IMG/VR virus record: IMGVR_UViG_3300017639_000004
Location: 1-28,809 of that record
DNA: 28,809 bases
Source of the DNA: a virus
Strand: one strand, 5' to 3'
The position numbers and the translations under genes are program-made. Positions 1 through 8,325 of the stretch are shown here, in pieces. A model generated the notes under the pieces. That model saw only the letters and a program-made list of their open reading frames with translations. It was not told where the DNA came from and ran no database searches. Position 1 is the stretch's first letter; the number at the start of each line of letters is the position of its first letter.

Positions 1-980
<980 letters not shown>

Positions 981-1039
981 CGGCGCGGAACGTACACCAT
1001 TGCCCCGGGCCCGCGGAGCGACTAACGTGCCGCGCCCAG

Positions 1040-1113
1040 TCTGGGATCGTCTAATGGCAGGACGCGGGATTTTGGTTCCCGCTATGGGGGTTCGAATCCC
1101 TCTCCCAGAACCA
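1040..1113 (+). tRNA. tRNA-Gln (anticodon UUG)
   Basis: Folds as a complete cloverleaf: 7-bp acceptor stem TCTGGGA (1040-1046) with TCCCAGA (1103-1109), D arm, anticodon stem CGGGA/TCCCG closing the loop TTTTGGT so that positions 34-36 are UUG, and a T arm with loop TTCGAAT (1091-1097). Discriminator A1110 is followed by an encoded CCA (1111-1113). It is the integration target: the prophage integrase gene converges on it and its stop codon lies inside the tRNA. Confidence 0.96.
1082..1113. other. Probable attL core (3' half of tRNA-Gln)
   Basis: The integrase gene abuts and overlaps the 3' half of the tRNA, the classic geometry for a tyrosine-recombinase phage attachment site. The shared core is expected to lie within the anticodon-to-T-arm portion and 3' end, so the tRNA stays intact after integration. 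The exact core cannot be defined because the distal copy (attR) is outside the window. Confidence 0.65.
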
Positions 1114-2404
1114 CACCAACCCCCTGCGGCGCAACGTGCTGCGCCGCAGGGGGCGCACATCGCTCACCCGCACGCTCACCCGTAGCCCTCTCGGCGAGGC
1201 CCGAGCGGACCGTCAGCCGGAGCATCTCGGCGCACTGCCGGGACCACGCCGGGGCCACGTAGGCCTCGCGGGCAGACCCGCCGCCGGCGGTGTGCGTCCA
1301 CCGGGCGGCGATGCTCTCGGCCATGCCCGCGTCGGCGCACAAGCTGGCGAAGGTGTGCCGGAGGTCGTGCACCCTGTGGACGGGCAGACCCGCGCCCTCG
1401 AGGTCGCGCTGCAGCTCCCGCCACACGGCGGACTGCCGCCGCGCGCTGCCGAGGGAGGGCACGGCCCGGTGTCGTCGCGCCGGGACGATGAGGTCGGCGG
1501 GACCCGGCTCGCGCCCGTACCAGCTGCTCCAGCCCTCACGCCACCACGCGAGGACCGTGGCGAGCACCGGGTGGAGCGGCACCTCGCGCACCGTGCGGGT
1601 CTTCGTCGCGCGTCGCGCCCCGGTGCGCCCGTCGACCTGCTCGGCGAGGATCACCGCCGCGAGCGGCTCCCGCGGGGAGAGGTCGCACCAGCGCAGCCCC
1701 GCGGCCTCTCCGAGTCGTGCGCCCGTGAGCAGCAGCAGGTGGTAGAGCACCGCGCGGTCGTCCTCGACGCCGGGGTCGCCCAGGAGCTGCTCCGCGTCGG
1801 CGCGCGCCAGGCGGTAGCCCCGGCGTCGCTCCGGGTGTGCGTCCTCGGCGCCGGGCGTGAGCTCGGACGGGATCACCGCGCACGGGTCCGCCGAGAGCAG
1901 CCCGTCGAAGACCGCGCGGGAGAGGGCGCGGCGCAGCACGTCGTAGGCGTTGCGCACCGTGCGCTCGGCCGGGGGCGTGCCGTAGCGCGTGCGGCGCGCG
2001 CGGGCTTCGGTGATCCACCCGGCGACGTCCCGCGGGGTCACGGCGCGCACCTCAAGCCCGCCGAGTCGCGTGCCGTCCAGGTATCGCGCGACCCGGGCGG
2101 CGTCGCCCTCGGCGGTCGTGTAGTCCTGCGCGGCGCACCAGCGGGCCACCCATGCGGCCACGGTGATGCCGGGGGCGGGGGCGGCGTCGGGACGGTCGGG
2201 CGCCCACCTCCCGGCGTCGTAGAGCGCCTGCGTGCGGCGCGCGAAGGCCACCGCGTAGCTCTCGGTCACGGCGCCATCGGGGCGGACGATCCGCACCTCG
2301 GCGCGCGGGGAGCGTCCGCGCTGCGGGGGCTCGCGGTGGAGGGTGATGCGGGCGTAGCGGACGCCCGCGCGGACGACGACGGAGCCCTGGGGGCGGCGCG
2401 GCAT
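1082..2404 (-). CDS. int: Phage tyrosine integrase
   Basis: Site-specific recombinase that inserts and excises the prophage at tRNA-Gln. 440 residues. The N-terminal third resembles the SAM-like/core-binding domain (VAAWVARWCAAQDYTTAEGDA onward). The catalytic domain shows the first Arg in TGARLGEAAGLRW, the HDLRHTFASL box with His and the second Arg, and the nucleophile Tyr near residue 382 in AREAYVAPAW. The last roughly 25 residues are encoded by the post-tRNA hairpin and by the antisense of the tRNA; the C-terminal GEGFEPP is the reverse complement of the T arm, and the TAG stop (1082-1084) sits next to the tRNA anticodon stem. ATG 2404 lies 12 bases after the upstream gene without a strong ribosome site. 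It is last in the leftward operon. Confidence 0.95.
   Translation of the reverse strand: MPRRPQGSVVVRAGVRYARITLHREPPQRGRSPRAEVRIVRPDGAVTESYAVAFARRTQALYDAGRWAPDRPDAAPAPGITVAAWVARWCAAQDYTTAEGDAARVARYLDGTRLGGLEVRAVTPRDVAGWITEARARRTRYGTPPAERTVRNAYDVLRRALSRAVFDGLLSADPCAVIPSELTPGAEDAHPERRRGYRLARADAEQLLGDPGVEDDRAVLYHLLLLTGARLGEAAGLRWCDLSPREPLAAVILAEQVDGRTGARRATKTRTVREVPLHPVLATVLAWWREGWSSWYGREPGPADLIVPARRHRAVPSLGSARRQSAVWRELQRDLEGAGLPVHRVHDLRHTFASLCADAGMAESIAARWTHTAGGGSAREAYVAPAWSRQCAEMLRLTVRSGLAERATGERAGERCAPPAAQHVAPQGVGVVLGEGFEPP
1120..1153. terminator. Strong 14-bp hairpin just downstream of tRNA-Gln
   Basis: Perfect inverted repeat: CCCCCTGCGGCGCA (1120-1133), loop ACGTGC, and TGCGCCGCAGGGGG (1140-1153). 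It begins seven bases after the tRNA CCA and could end tRNA transcription and block opposing transcription. No T-tract follows on either strand, so it is not a textbook intrinsic terminator. It also lies inside the 3' coding end of the integrase. Confidence 0.5.
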
Positions 2405-2416
2405 GGGGCGGGGAGG

Positions 2417-2743
2417 CTACGCGCGAGGGCGGGCAGGGCGCGAGAGGGCGGCGTCGATCTCGTCGGCGACGGCGCTGTCGGAGCGTGCGGAGAGCGGCAC
2501 CGGGCGCGCAGGGGCGTCGAGGCCTGCGCGGTCCACCTCGGCGACGGCCACGAGCGCGACCCCGGCGACGTCGCGCACCGGGACACCGGCGCGGTAGCAC
2601 CAGTCGCGGAACGCCCGCGACGACGGGAACCCGCGCGCTGCGGCCTCGCCCGACAGGGTGCGCCACGCGACGCGGCTGTCGTTGCTCGCCACGGCGTCGA
2701 GGAGCGCGGTGGTGAGGGAGGCGACGCGGGCGGGGTCAGCCAC
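2417..2743 (-). CDS. Putative excisionase / small MerR-like DNA-binding protein
   Basis: 108 residues from GTG 2741-2743, preceded by a good ribosome site (AGGAGGT, 6-base spacing). The central stretch SSRAFRDWCYRAGVPVRDV followed by a beta-hairpin-like VALVAVAEVDRA resembles the winged HTH of recombination directionality factors and AlpA/MerR-type small regulators. Position immediately 5' of int in the same operon is the usual place for xis. It would bend att DNA and bias the integrase to excision. Family assignment rests on pattern and context only; a general small regulator is the alternative. Confidence 0.5.
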   Translation of the reverse strand: MADPARVASLTTALLDAVASNDSRVAWRTLSGEAAARGFPSSRAFRDWCYRAGVPVRDVAGVALVAVAEVDRAGLDAPARPVPLSARSDSAVADEIDAALSRPARPRA

Positions 2744-2816
2744 GCCACACCTCCTCCCGCACCGTCAGCCCCGCGGCGCGCGCGAGGCCCACGGTGTGCT
2801 CCGTGCCGCGGGTCAC
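2736..2816 (-). CDS. Possible 26-residue peptide ORF
   Basis: GTG 2814-2816 overlaps the upstream stop by four bases (GTGA), and the stop overlaps the next gene start by eight. The product VTRGTEHTVGLARAAGLTV plus seven residues has no recognisable domain. It fits the operon's coupling pattern and may be a small real gene or only a ribosome bridge that lets translation reach the next start. Confidence 0.3.
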   Translation of the reverse strand: MTRGTEHTVGLARAAGLTVREEVWRG

Positions 2817-3034
2817 GACGTACCCCCGCAGCACGGCGGCTTGTGCGCCCCGGCGTGCCCCGGCGCGAGCACGCAGTGGTGCCCGTGACCACGGTCGACC
2901 GCGCACGCCACCCAACAACCGCACTCGTCGGCCGGGATCTCGCGGTGCTCCCGCGTGCTCTCGCAGCCGGGGCATTCGGTGCCCTCGGCGCGGGTGTAGC
3001 CGTGGCCCGTGAGCCCGCAATAGTAGCGCTTCAT
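2813..3034 (-). CDS. Small Cys/His-rich protein, unknown function
   Basis: 73 residues from ATG 3032-3034, overlapping the preceding stop as ATGA. The sequence opens MKRYYCGLTGHGYTRAEG, contains ECPGCES, and carries further Cys and His residues (CGCWVACAVD, GHGHHCVLAPGHAGAHK, CCGG). Paired CxxC and CxH spacing suggests one or two zinc sites. The GHHCVLAPGHAG stretch resembles a short motif common in phage and actinobacterial small proteins. No enzymatic domain is seen. Role unknown; candidates include a nucleic-acid or protein adaptor acting during lysogeny or early infection. Confidence 0.7.
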   Translation of the reverse strand: MKRYYCGLTGHGYTRAEGTECPGCESTREHREIPADECGCWVACAVDRGHGHHCVLAPGHAGAHKPPCCGGTS

Positions 3035-3234
3035 CGCACACCCCCATCGCACTCGCGGCACGTCTCGCCCGTGCTCAAGCTCACGCCCTCGACGCAGTAC
3101 GGGCACGGCACCCGCACGCGCGGCACGCACGCGGGGCACGGGATCGGGCCGTGCATCTTCGCGACCGCACGCCGACCGCCGCACCGCTCGCACGCGGATG
3201 GCTCGCGCAGGGGCGCGGTGATGGGGGCGGTCAC
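3031..3234 (-). CDS. DnaJ-type zinc-ribbon small protein, unknown function
   Basis: 67 residues from GTG 3232-3234 (GTGA overlap with the upstream stop). Four CxxC pairs are visible in order: CERC, CPAC, CPYC and CREC, with the Gly-rich spacing of DnaJ cysteine-rich or zinc-ribbon modules (for example CPYCVEGVSLSTGETCRECD). Such modules bind two zinc ions and contact proteins or nucleic acid. No J domain is present, so it is not a chaperone of the DnaJ type. Longer upstream extension would overlap the preceding gene and is unlikely. Confidence 0.75.
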   Translation of the reverse strand: MTAPITAPLREPSACERCGGRRAVAKMHGPIPCPACVPRVRVPCPYCVEGVSLSTGETCRECDGGVR

Positions 3235-3809
3235 GGCGTCACCTCGACACGACGCCACCGCACGCCTGCGATCGGCCTCGCGGGGTACGACACTTCCACG
3301 CCGTCCACCCGCTCCACGACCATCTCCGTGGCGTTGCCGGTCACGTTGCACAGCACAGGCTCTTGCGTCCCAGACTGCCGCCACCACAACCCCGGGCACG
3401 TCGGCGCGGCGACGTGCGGAATGGGCGGCGTGGTGCGGCCCTCGATGATCTCCCGCAGCAGCGCCGCCTCCGCGCGCAGCGTCTCGACCTCGGCGCGGGC
3501 GTCGTCGCGCTCGCGCTCCGCGGCGTCGAGCGGGTTGGGCTCCACTGTGAGCCCGTAGTCACAGAGGTACGCGAGGTCTTCTCGGGCGCATCGCCCCGTG
3601 TCGTCGTCGGCGGCTTCGACGCGGTTCACCTGCTGCGCGCGCCCGAGTTGCACCAACATGCCCCACTCGATCTGGTCCGTCTCTTCGGGCCAGCGGTCAC
3701 GGTCACGCCCGTACTCGATGCACGCGTGGGCCTCGGCCTCTGCCGCCTCTGCCGTGCTGAACGTCTTGTGACACCCGTCGAACGGGTCGAACGCATAGAA
3801 CCGGCCCAT
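3231..3809 (-). CDS. Hypothetical phage protein with central coiled coil
   Basis: 192 residues from ATG 3807-3809. A GGAGG sits six bases upstream, and the ATG overlaps the preceding TGA by one base. The N-terminus (MGRFYAFDPFDGCHKTF, then an Ala/Glu-rich helix) looks like a small alpha/beta fold met in many phage hypotheticals. Residues about 95-125 (DAAERERDDARAEVETLRAE) form a likely coiled coil. The C-terminal third is beta-rich and ends RWRRVEVTP. I do not recognise the family. Being in the middle of the leftward operon suggests an accessory early or lysogenic role. Confidence 0.7.
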   Translation of the reverse strand: MGRFYAFDPFDGCHKTFSTAEAAEAEAHACIEYGRDRDRWPEETDQIEWGMLVQLGRAQQVNRVEAADDDTGRCAREDLAYLCDYGLTVEPNPLDAAERERDDARAEVETLRAEAALLREIIEGRTTPPIPHVAAPTCPGLWWRQSGTQEPVLCNVTGNATEMVVERVDGVEVSYPARPIAGVRWRRVEVTP

Positions 3810-4183
3810 CACACACCTCCCGCGCGGATCTTCGCCACCGCGCACGCAACCCGCTCCATCAACTCGTGCGCCCATTCGTCATCGTCGCCCGCGAGGTCAT
3901 CGGCCACGCTCATGGCCGCGTCACGCACGGTCACGGCCCCCTGCGCCCTCACCGCCGCGACCATCTCCTCCCCCGACGCCCCCGCGCCCGGTAGCGCCGC
4001 CGCCGCGACGAGGGCGTCGTGCACGGCGAGCAGCGGGACGAGCTGCGCGCGGAGCACGGCGAGCTCGCGCCCCAAGGTGAGCACGGTGCGGGCGAGGCGG
4101 GCAGCAAGCCAGTGCCCGCGGTCCATGTGCTCCATCTCGGCCAACAGCACCCGCGCCTCCTCGGCGCTCACTTCATCCGACAT
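3809..4183 (-). CDS. Hypothetical helical protein
   Basis: 124 residues. ATG 4181-4183 is chosen because GGAGG stands five bases before it. An ATG four codons further upstream (4195) is in frame but lies before that ribosome site. The protein is almost entirely helical and Ala/Leu/Glu-rich, with MSDEVSAEEARVLLAEMEHM at the start and an acidic DDLAGDDDEWAHELMERV near the end. No known domain or catalytic motif is visible. It overlaps the upstream Cys-rich gene by 11 bases. Confidence 0.7.
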   Translation of the reverse strand: MSDEVSAEEARVLLAEMEHMDRGHWLAARLARTVLTLGRELAVLRAQLVPLLAVHDALVAAAALPGAGASGEEMVAAVRAQGAVTVRDAAMSVADDLAGDDDEWAHELMERVACAVAKIRAGGV

Positions 4184-4652
4184 CACATCCTCCATTCACG
4201 CAGCCATCCGACACGCGAGCGCGGTACTCCGCTCGCTTCACACTCGCCTCACGCGCGAGGCACTCCGCACACCGCGTCGCACTCACCAGCGGTCGCGCCG
4301 CACACCGCACGCAGAGCCCCTGGGCTGCGCGCTCCGCGTAGCAGCGCGCCTTCGCGGCGTTGATCCGCTCGCGGCACCGGCCGCACGTGCTGCGTCCCTC
4401 GGTGCGCGGCTGCGTGCCACACGACCCGCACAGCCCCTGCGCGATGCGACGCGCCCTCCACGCGGCGATGTTGGTCGCGTTGCGAGACCCCGCACGCTCC
4501 CGCGCGATCCACCCGGCGAGGTCACGCTCCCACGCGCGGCGGCTCTCGGCGGCGCACAGGATGGACTCGACCGCGGGCGACACCCGCGCGACGCGCACGG
4601 CACCACGCAGCGGGCGCAGCGGGGCGAGCAGCAGGCGAGCGAGGGCGGTCAC
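4173..4652 (-). CDS. Protein with tandem Cys4 zinc modules, unknown function
   Basis: 159 residues from GTG 4650-4652 (GTGA overlap with the methyltransferase stop). After a basic N-terminal half, two near-identical modules follow: AQGLCGSCGTQP ... STCGRCRE and AQGLCVRCAARP ... TRCAECLA. Each is CxxC-x(11-14)-CxxC, separated by a helical RINAAKARCYAERAAQ linker. This is a duplicated small zinc-binding unit with a basic character, suggesting nucleic-acid contact. Modules of this GLCxxCG kind occur in scattered phage and bacterial hypotheticals. It directly follows the methyltransferase and may work with it, but that is only positional. Confidence 0.7.
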   Translation of the reverse strand: MTALARLLLAPLRPLRGAVRVARVSPAVESILCAAESRRAWERDLAGWIARERAGSRNATNIAAWRARRIAQGLCGSCGTQPRTEGRSTCGRCRERINAAKARCYAERAAQGLCVRCAARPLVSATRCAECLAREASVKRAEYRARVSDGCVNGGCDVG

Positions 4653-6244
4653 GCGTGCCCCGCGATCTGGTGCTCGCGCACCCACACGCCGCCGCCCGAC
4701 GACAGCGCGAAGCCGCCCGCGTCGGCGAGAAGCAGCGTGTGCAGCATCTGCTCTGCGATCCGCTGCGCCGCAGGGGGCGGGACGGCGTCTCCGATCTTCA
4801 CCCGCGCCGCGCTGGCGCCGCCCGACAGCGTGAGCGACGGCGAGAACCCCTGGAGCACCGCGCACTCCAGTGCGGTCAACGGGCGGTGCCAGGTGCCGTC
4901 CTCCGCGATGATGACCGGGAACGGGCTGCGCTCCACCGCGCGCGGGTCGGCGACGCTGAAGCGCCCGTTGTCGTGGCAGGCGTGGCCCACGATGGTCCCC
5001 GACGTCGCGTCCCAGGGCAGCACGCCGTAGCTCCCGGCGTTCTCGCGCGGGGTGCAGGTCAGCCGCGGATCGGCGACGCTGAACGGCCCGCCGCCGGGGG
5101 TACCGGTGTTGCCCGTGATCGTGTGCGACGGCCCGGTCCAGGGCAGCACGCCGTAGGTGTGCGGGTGCGATGCGATGCCCGTGCGGGGGTCCGCGACGGA
5201 GAGGGCGCCCGCCTGGATGTCGTTGTTCCCGATGATCGTGCGCGACGCCTCATCCCACGACTGCACCGCCCAGTTGTTCGAGTAGCGCCCCTGCGCCAGC
5301 GGTCGCGGGTCCGCGACGCTCATCCCGCCCGCGCTCGGTGTCCCGCCGCAGGTCACGGCTCCCGCGGCACCGTCCCAGCGGACCACGCGCCACACGTCGT
5401 TGAAGGGCGTGCGCGTCGTCGAGGGCTTCGGCCGCTTCGCCTCGAGCAGCGCCGCGAACGACGGGTGAAGGTGCACCGTCGAGGGCAGGTCTTTCCAGTC
5501 GCCCCCCGCGGGGATCAGCGCGAGCCGCAGGGCGGTGATCGCCTCGATGGCCGGGAGGCGGTGCAGCACGCCCGCGGCGGGATCACCCGGCATCGGGAGC
5601 GCGCCGAGGACCTCCCCCACGCTGCGCACGCGGCGCTTGATGGGCTGGTAGAGCAGCGCGGACACGTCGTGGCGGCGACCCACGAACAGCAGCCGGTCGC
5701 GGTGCTGCGCCAGGCCCCCGAGCTCGCCGAGGTCGTGCGCGGCCTCGTGGATGTGGTACCGGCGCTTGCGGCACGCCGCGCGGATGTGCCGCATCATCTC
5801 AGGCGCGCGGGTCTTGATGCGCGGGACGTTCTCCATGATCAGAAGCCGCGGACCCTCGGGCCACGCCGAGAACATCAGGTCCACCCACGCGGCGCCGAGC
5901 ATCGCCATCGCGCGGTACTTCGGCGTCGCCGCGAGGTCCTGGGAGAGCAGCCCCGACGCGGGCTTGCAGGGCGGCGAGAAGAAGACGACGTCGGGCGCCG
6001 CGGTGCCGAAGGCCGCGCGAAGCTGCTCCGGGGTGAGCGTCGCGACGTCGGCGCAGAGGCACGGCGCGCCCGTGAGCAGCTCGAAGTCCCGCGCGGTCGA
6101 CGGGTCCAACTCGATGCCGCCGAGGATCTTGAAGCGCCCGGTGATCCCGAGGCGCGTGAGCTCTGCGACCGCGAGCTTGAAGCCCAGGGCGCCGCCGCCC
6201 ACGCCGCAGAACGGAAAGAGCACGGTGTAGACGCGCTCGGTCAC
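4649..6244 (-). CDS. C5-cytosine DNA methyltransferase with internal SVADPR repeats
   Basis: Transfers a methyl group from S-adenosylmethionine to carbon 5 of cytosine in a specific DNA site. 531 residues from GTG 6242-6244 (GTGA overlap); a GTG four codons earlier is possible. Family motifs: I FPFCGVGGGALGF (10-22), IV FFSPPCKPASG with nucleophile Cys93, VI ENVP (138-141), VIII QHRDRLLFVGR (180-190) and X GDAVPPPAAQRIAEQM (485-500, usual GNAVPP). The region where the target-recognition domain belongs holds four copies of a 40-residue unit ending SVADPR (309, 349, 389, 430). No restriction enzyme lies beside it, so it is an orphan phage methylase. Likely roles are protection from host restriction or epigenetic control. 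Confidence 0.93.
   Translation of the reverse strand: MTERVYTVLFPFCGVGGGALGFKLAVAELTRLGITGRFKILGGIELDPSTARDFELLTGAPCLCADVATLTPEQLRAAFGTAAPDVVFFSPPCKPASGLLSQDLAATPKYRAMAMLGAAWVDLMFSAWPEGPRLLIMENVPRIKTRAPEMMRHIRAACRKRRYHIHEAAHDLGELGGLAQHRDRLLFVGRRHDVSALLYQPIKRRVRSVGEVLGALPMPGDPAAGVLHRLPAIEAITALRLALIPAGGDWKDLPSTVHLHPSFAALLEAKRPKPSTTRTPFNDVWRVVRWDGAAGAVTCGGTPSAGGMSVADPRPLAQGRYSNNWAVQSWDEASRTIIGNNDIQAGALSVADPRTGIASHPHTYGVLPWTGPSHTITGNTGTPGGGPFSVADPRLTCTPRENAGSYGVLPWDATSGTIVGHACHDNGRFSVADPRAVERSPFPVIIAEDGTWHRPLTALECAVLQGFSPSLTLSGGASAARVKIGDAVPPPAAQRIAEQMLHTLLLADAGGFALSSGGGVWVREHQIAGHA
4940..5376 (-). repeat. Four tandem ~120-bp coding repeats in the methyltransferase
   Basis: The translated units follow a W/Y-x-V-x-x-W-D-x-x-S-x-T-I-x-G pattern and end SVADPR. 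The four SVADPR boxes lie at about 5303-5320, 5183-5200, 5063-5080 and 4940-4957, giving a spacing of 120, 120 and 123 bases. The repetition is clearer at protein than at DNA level, so it is an old duplication kept for function. Confidence 0.8.
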
Positions 6245-6441
6245 CGCACACCCCACGGCTCACGCGTGCACACCGTCACCGGGGCGAGATCGACGTGTGC
6301 GCGACCGATGCACGGCACGTCGTGGTCATCGCGCGCCGTCAGGGCAACGTGGTCGGCATAGCGCTCGATGCGGGCGACGCGGCGCTGGCGGCGCTCGTGC
6401 GCGGCGCGGATCATGGCAATGCGTTGTGCGTTGGTGAGCAT
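6241..6441 (-). CDS. Small basic hypothetical protein
   Basis: 66 residues from ATG 6439-6441, with AGGAG eight bases upstream. The first 30 residues (MLTNAQRIAMIRAAHERRQR ...) form a strongly basic helix, and the rest is beta-like. The stop overlaps the methyltransferase GTG by four bases, so the two are probably translationally coupled. No family recognised. It is the first gene after the 106-base gap that follows the SSB-like gene. Confidence 0.6.
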   Translation of the reverse strand: MLTNAQRIAMIRAAHERRQRRVARIERYADHVALTARDDHDVPCIGRAHVDLAPVTVCTREPWGVR

Positions 6442-6522
6442 GGCGTGTCTCCTGTGTCCCGGCGCTCCGTCCGAGCCCCGACCTCTTGCGCAACCTCACG
6501 TGCGCAGGCCGGGGACCGGACG

Positions 6523-6538
6523 CAGGGCCGGAGCCCTG
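6523..6538. other. Small hairpin in the SSB-like / methyltransferase-operon gap
   Basis: CAGGGC-CGGA-GCCCTG forms a 6-bp stem with a tetraloop, nine bases downstream of the SSB-like stop (minus strand) and within the only gap of about 100 bases in the leftward operon. It has no T-tract. It could pause or attenuate transcription, or stabilise the 3' end of the recT-ssb mRNA. Confidence 0.3.
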
Positions 6539-6547
6539 GTCCCGCTG

Positions 6548-7045
6548 TCAGAACGGGATCGAATCCTCCCCCTCGCCCGCGTCGAAGCCGCGCGGCGGCT
6601 GGCGCGGCGCGGGCGCGCGCTGCGGGGCGGGCTTCGCGCCCCCGTCGACCGCGGCGATGAGCTCCAACATCTGCTCGCGCGTCGGCGCCTGGAACACCTT
6701 CGGAGCGAGCGGTGCGTTGATGTACTTGGCCTCCGGGTAGCCCTTGTCGTTGTGGACCACCTCGACGCTCACGCGCCCCGTGTCGATGCGCTCGGCGCCC
6801 GTCACCAGCGCGCGGAGCGTCGTGCGCAGGCCCATCGCACGGAGCACCTCCATGCTGCGCTCGGCGCTGGTGCGGCCGTTGGCGTCGGTGCGGTCGGTGT
6901 CGAAGTAGAGCCGCCCGCGGACGACCGCGCCGTCCGCGTCGAGGCTGATCGTCAGATAGGGCTTGCCGTCCTTCGTGGTGTCCCACGCCCACGCCTGCGC
7001 GCGGGCGGTGTAGGTGCCGGGCTCGATGGTCTTCTTCATGCTCAC
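6548..7045 (-). CDS. SSB-like single-stranded DNA-binding protein
   Basis: 165 residues from GTG 7043-7045 (GTGA overlap with recT; the second start ATG 7039 is equally plausible). A beta-rich N-terminal domain (MKKTIEPGTYTARAQ..., then PYLTISLDADGAVVRGRLYF) is compatible with an OB-type or DUF669-like fold. A Pro/Ala/Gln-rich linker follows, and the chain ends GEGEDSIPF. An acidic tail closing in IPF is the hallmark of SSB C-terminal tips, which recruit recombination and replication enzymes. Placement directly after recT supports a role in phage recombination or replication. The core fold is inferred and not proven by motifs. Confidence 0.7.
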   Translation of the reverse strand: MSMKKTIEPGTYTARAQAWAWDTTKDGKPYLTISLDADGAVVRGRLYFDTDRTDANGRTSAERSMEVLRAMGLRTTLRALVTGAERIDTGRVSVEVVHNDKGYPEAKYINAPLAPKVFQAPTREQMLELIAAVDGGAKPAPQRAPAPRQPPRGFDAGEGEDSIPF

Positions 7046-8325
7046 GCCGCCTTGCTGCTGTCGTTGCTGTGTGCTGTCGCCGTCGTGGCCCACATGGTCA
7101 CGAGGTCACGCGCCGCGGCGTCGAGCTCCGCGGGCGTGCGGGTGTCCGTCGTGTCGACGCGCTCGATGCGTCGCGCCGTGTGCGCGTAGACCTCGCGCAC
7201 CAGCGGGTTGCTGAGGATCTCCGCGGCGTGCTTGCACGCGCTGCGGTACAGGTGCGTCCGGTGCTCCGTGCCCGCGAGGCGCGCGAGCGTCGCCACCGCG
7301 ACCGCGTCGTTGCTCGCGGCCACACGCGCGGGCATCGTCGCGAGGGGCTCGGCGTCGCCCTGGGGGGCGCGCTCGCCACCGCCCGGCCCGCCGTCGGGGC
7401 CGTCGTCGTCGAGCATCGCCCGCACGTCAGCGAGGGCCACGCCGAGGCTCTTGAGCGTGCGGCCCGTCATCTGCCGGGCCGTGTGCGCGAACCACTTGCC
7501 GCCCATGTCCCCGCGCTCGCGCCAGGCCGTGAGGGCGTCGTCAACGGTCGGCGCCGAGGCGAGACGGTCGTAGAGCGCGCAGAAGTCCCGCGGCACGTCG
7601 GCAGCGTTGGACAGCAGCGCCTGCACCTCGGCGTTCACGAGCACCGGGAGGCGCGACGCGATCCACTCCACGACGTGCGCCTTCGCGTCGTCGATGAGCC
7701 CCGCCTGCGAGAGCCGTGCGCTGTGCATCGCCCACGCGTCGGGAACCATGCGGAATTCGCCGTTGCCGCAGTCCTGGATGAAGTCGTCCAGCGGGCTCGG
7801 CCCCGCCTCAAGCGCGGGCGCGTCGTGCGTCACCGTCGCGCGCTCGGCGCGGCGCGGCTCCTCGGGGATCTCGCCCTCGGCGTACACGCCGAAGAGGAAG
7901 TCGGGATAGACCATGCGCGCGAGCTCCGCGGAACACCGGGCGCGCAGCATTGAATGCGGGTACGCGGCCCACGTGCCCTTGCCCGCGAGGCCCGCGCGCT
8001 TCGCCATCTCGATGGTCCACGTGTGACGCACCGGCGTGTCGTCGCCCTTGCGGCGCGTCTCGATGACGCACTTCTCGTGCGTGCTCTCGATGACCACCCA
8101 CGACTCGCACACGCCCGACTTGCGGACGATGCCGACCATCATGTCGGACGACAGCACCGACTTGCCCGAGACGATGTGCGTCCCGCGCATCGCCGCCACC
8201 GGGTCGATGCCGAGCGACCGACCCGTGAGCATGATCATCAGCGCGGCCTCGCGGCTCGCGACACCGAACAGCTTGCTCGACACCGCGCTCTCCGCGAGCG
8301 TGGCGAGCTCCTTCACGTCATCCAT
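7042..8325 (-). CDS. RecT-family single-strand annealing protein
   Basis: Recombinase that coats ssDNA and anneals complementary strands during phage recombination and repair. 427 residues from ATG 8323-8325, overlapping the upstream stop. The first 190 residues carry family features: MLTGRSLGIDPVAAMRGTHI, SGKSVLSSDMMVGIVRKSG, HTWTIEMAKRAGLAGKGTW, and MLRARCSAELARMVYPDFL ahead of the YAEGEI stretch. The remaining roughly 230 residues form a helical extension; RecT itself is about 270 residues, so this is long. No exonuclease partner (RecE or lambda Exo) is adjacent. The SSB-like gene is next in the operon. Confidence 0.88.
   Translation of the reverse strand: MDDVKELATLAESAVSSKLFGVASREAALMIMLTGRSLGIDPVAAMRGTHIVSGKSVLSSDMMVGIVRKSGVCESWVVIESTHEKCVIETRRKGDDTPVRHTWTIEMAKRAGLAGKGTWAAYPHSMLRARCSAELARMVYPDFLFGVYAEGEIPEEPRRAERATVTHDAPALEAGPSPLDDFIQDCGNGEFRMVPDAWAMHSARLSQAGLIDDAKAHVVEWIASRLPVLVNAEVQALLSNAADVPRDFCALYDRLASAPTVDDALTAWRERGDMGGKWFAHTARQMTGRTLKSLGVALADVRAMLDDDGPDGGPGGGERAPQGDAEPLATMPARVAASNDAVAVATLARLAGTEHRTHLYRSACKHAAEILSNPLVREVYAHTARRIERVDTTDTRTPAELDAAARDLVTMWATTATAHSNDSSKAA

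Noticed and set aside
1136-3448. 770-codon open frame on the plus strand opposite integrase and small genes
   Set aside because: Composition is Arg/Gly/His-rich shadow of GC-rich genes; the integrase and the coupled minus-strand genes explain the region.
4649-6244. Complete restriction-modification system
   Set aside because: No restriction endonuclease-like gene is next to the methylase; the VRR-NUC protein is far away and belongs to the replication module.
3363-6361. Long plus-strand frames (3363-5030, 4655-6361) opposite the methyltransferase
   Set aside because: They lie antisense to a protein with all C5-methylase motifs; no recognisable domain in the plus-strand frames.
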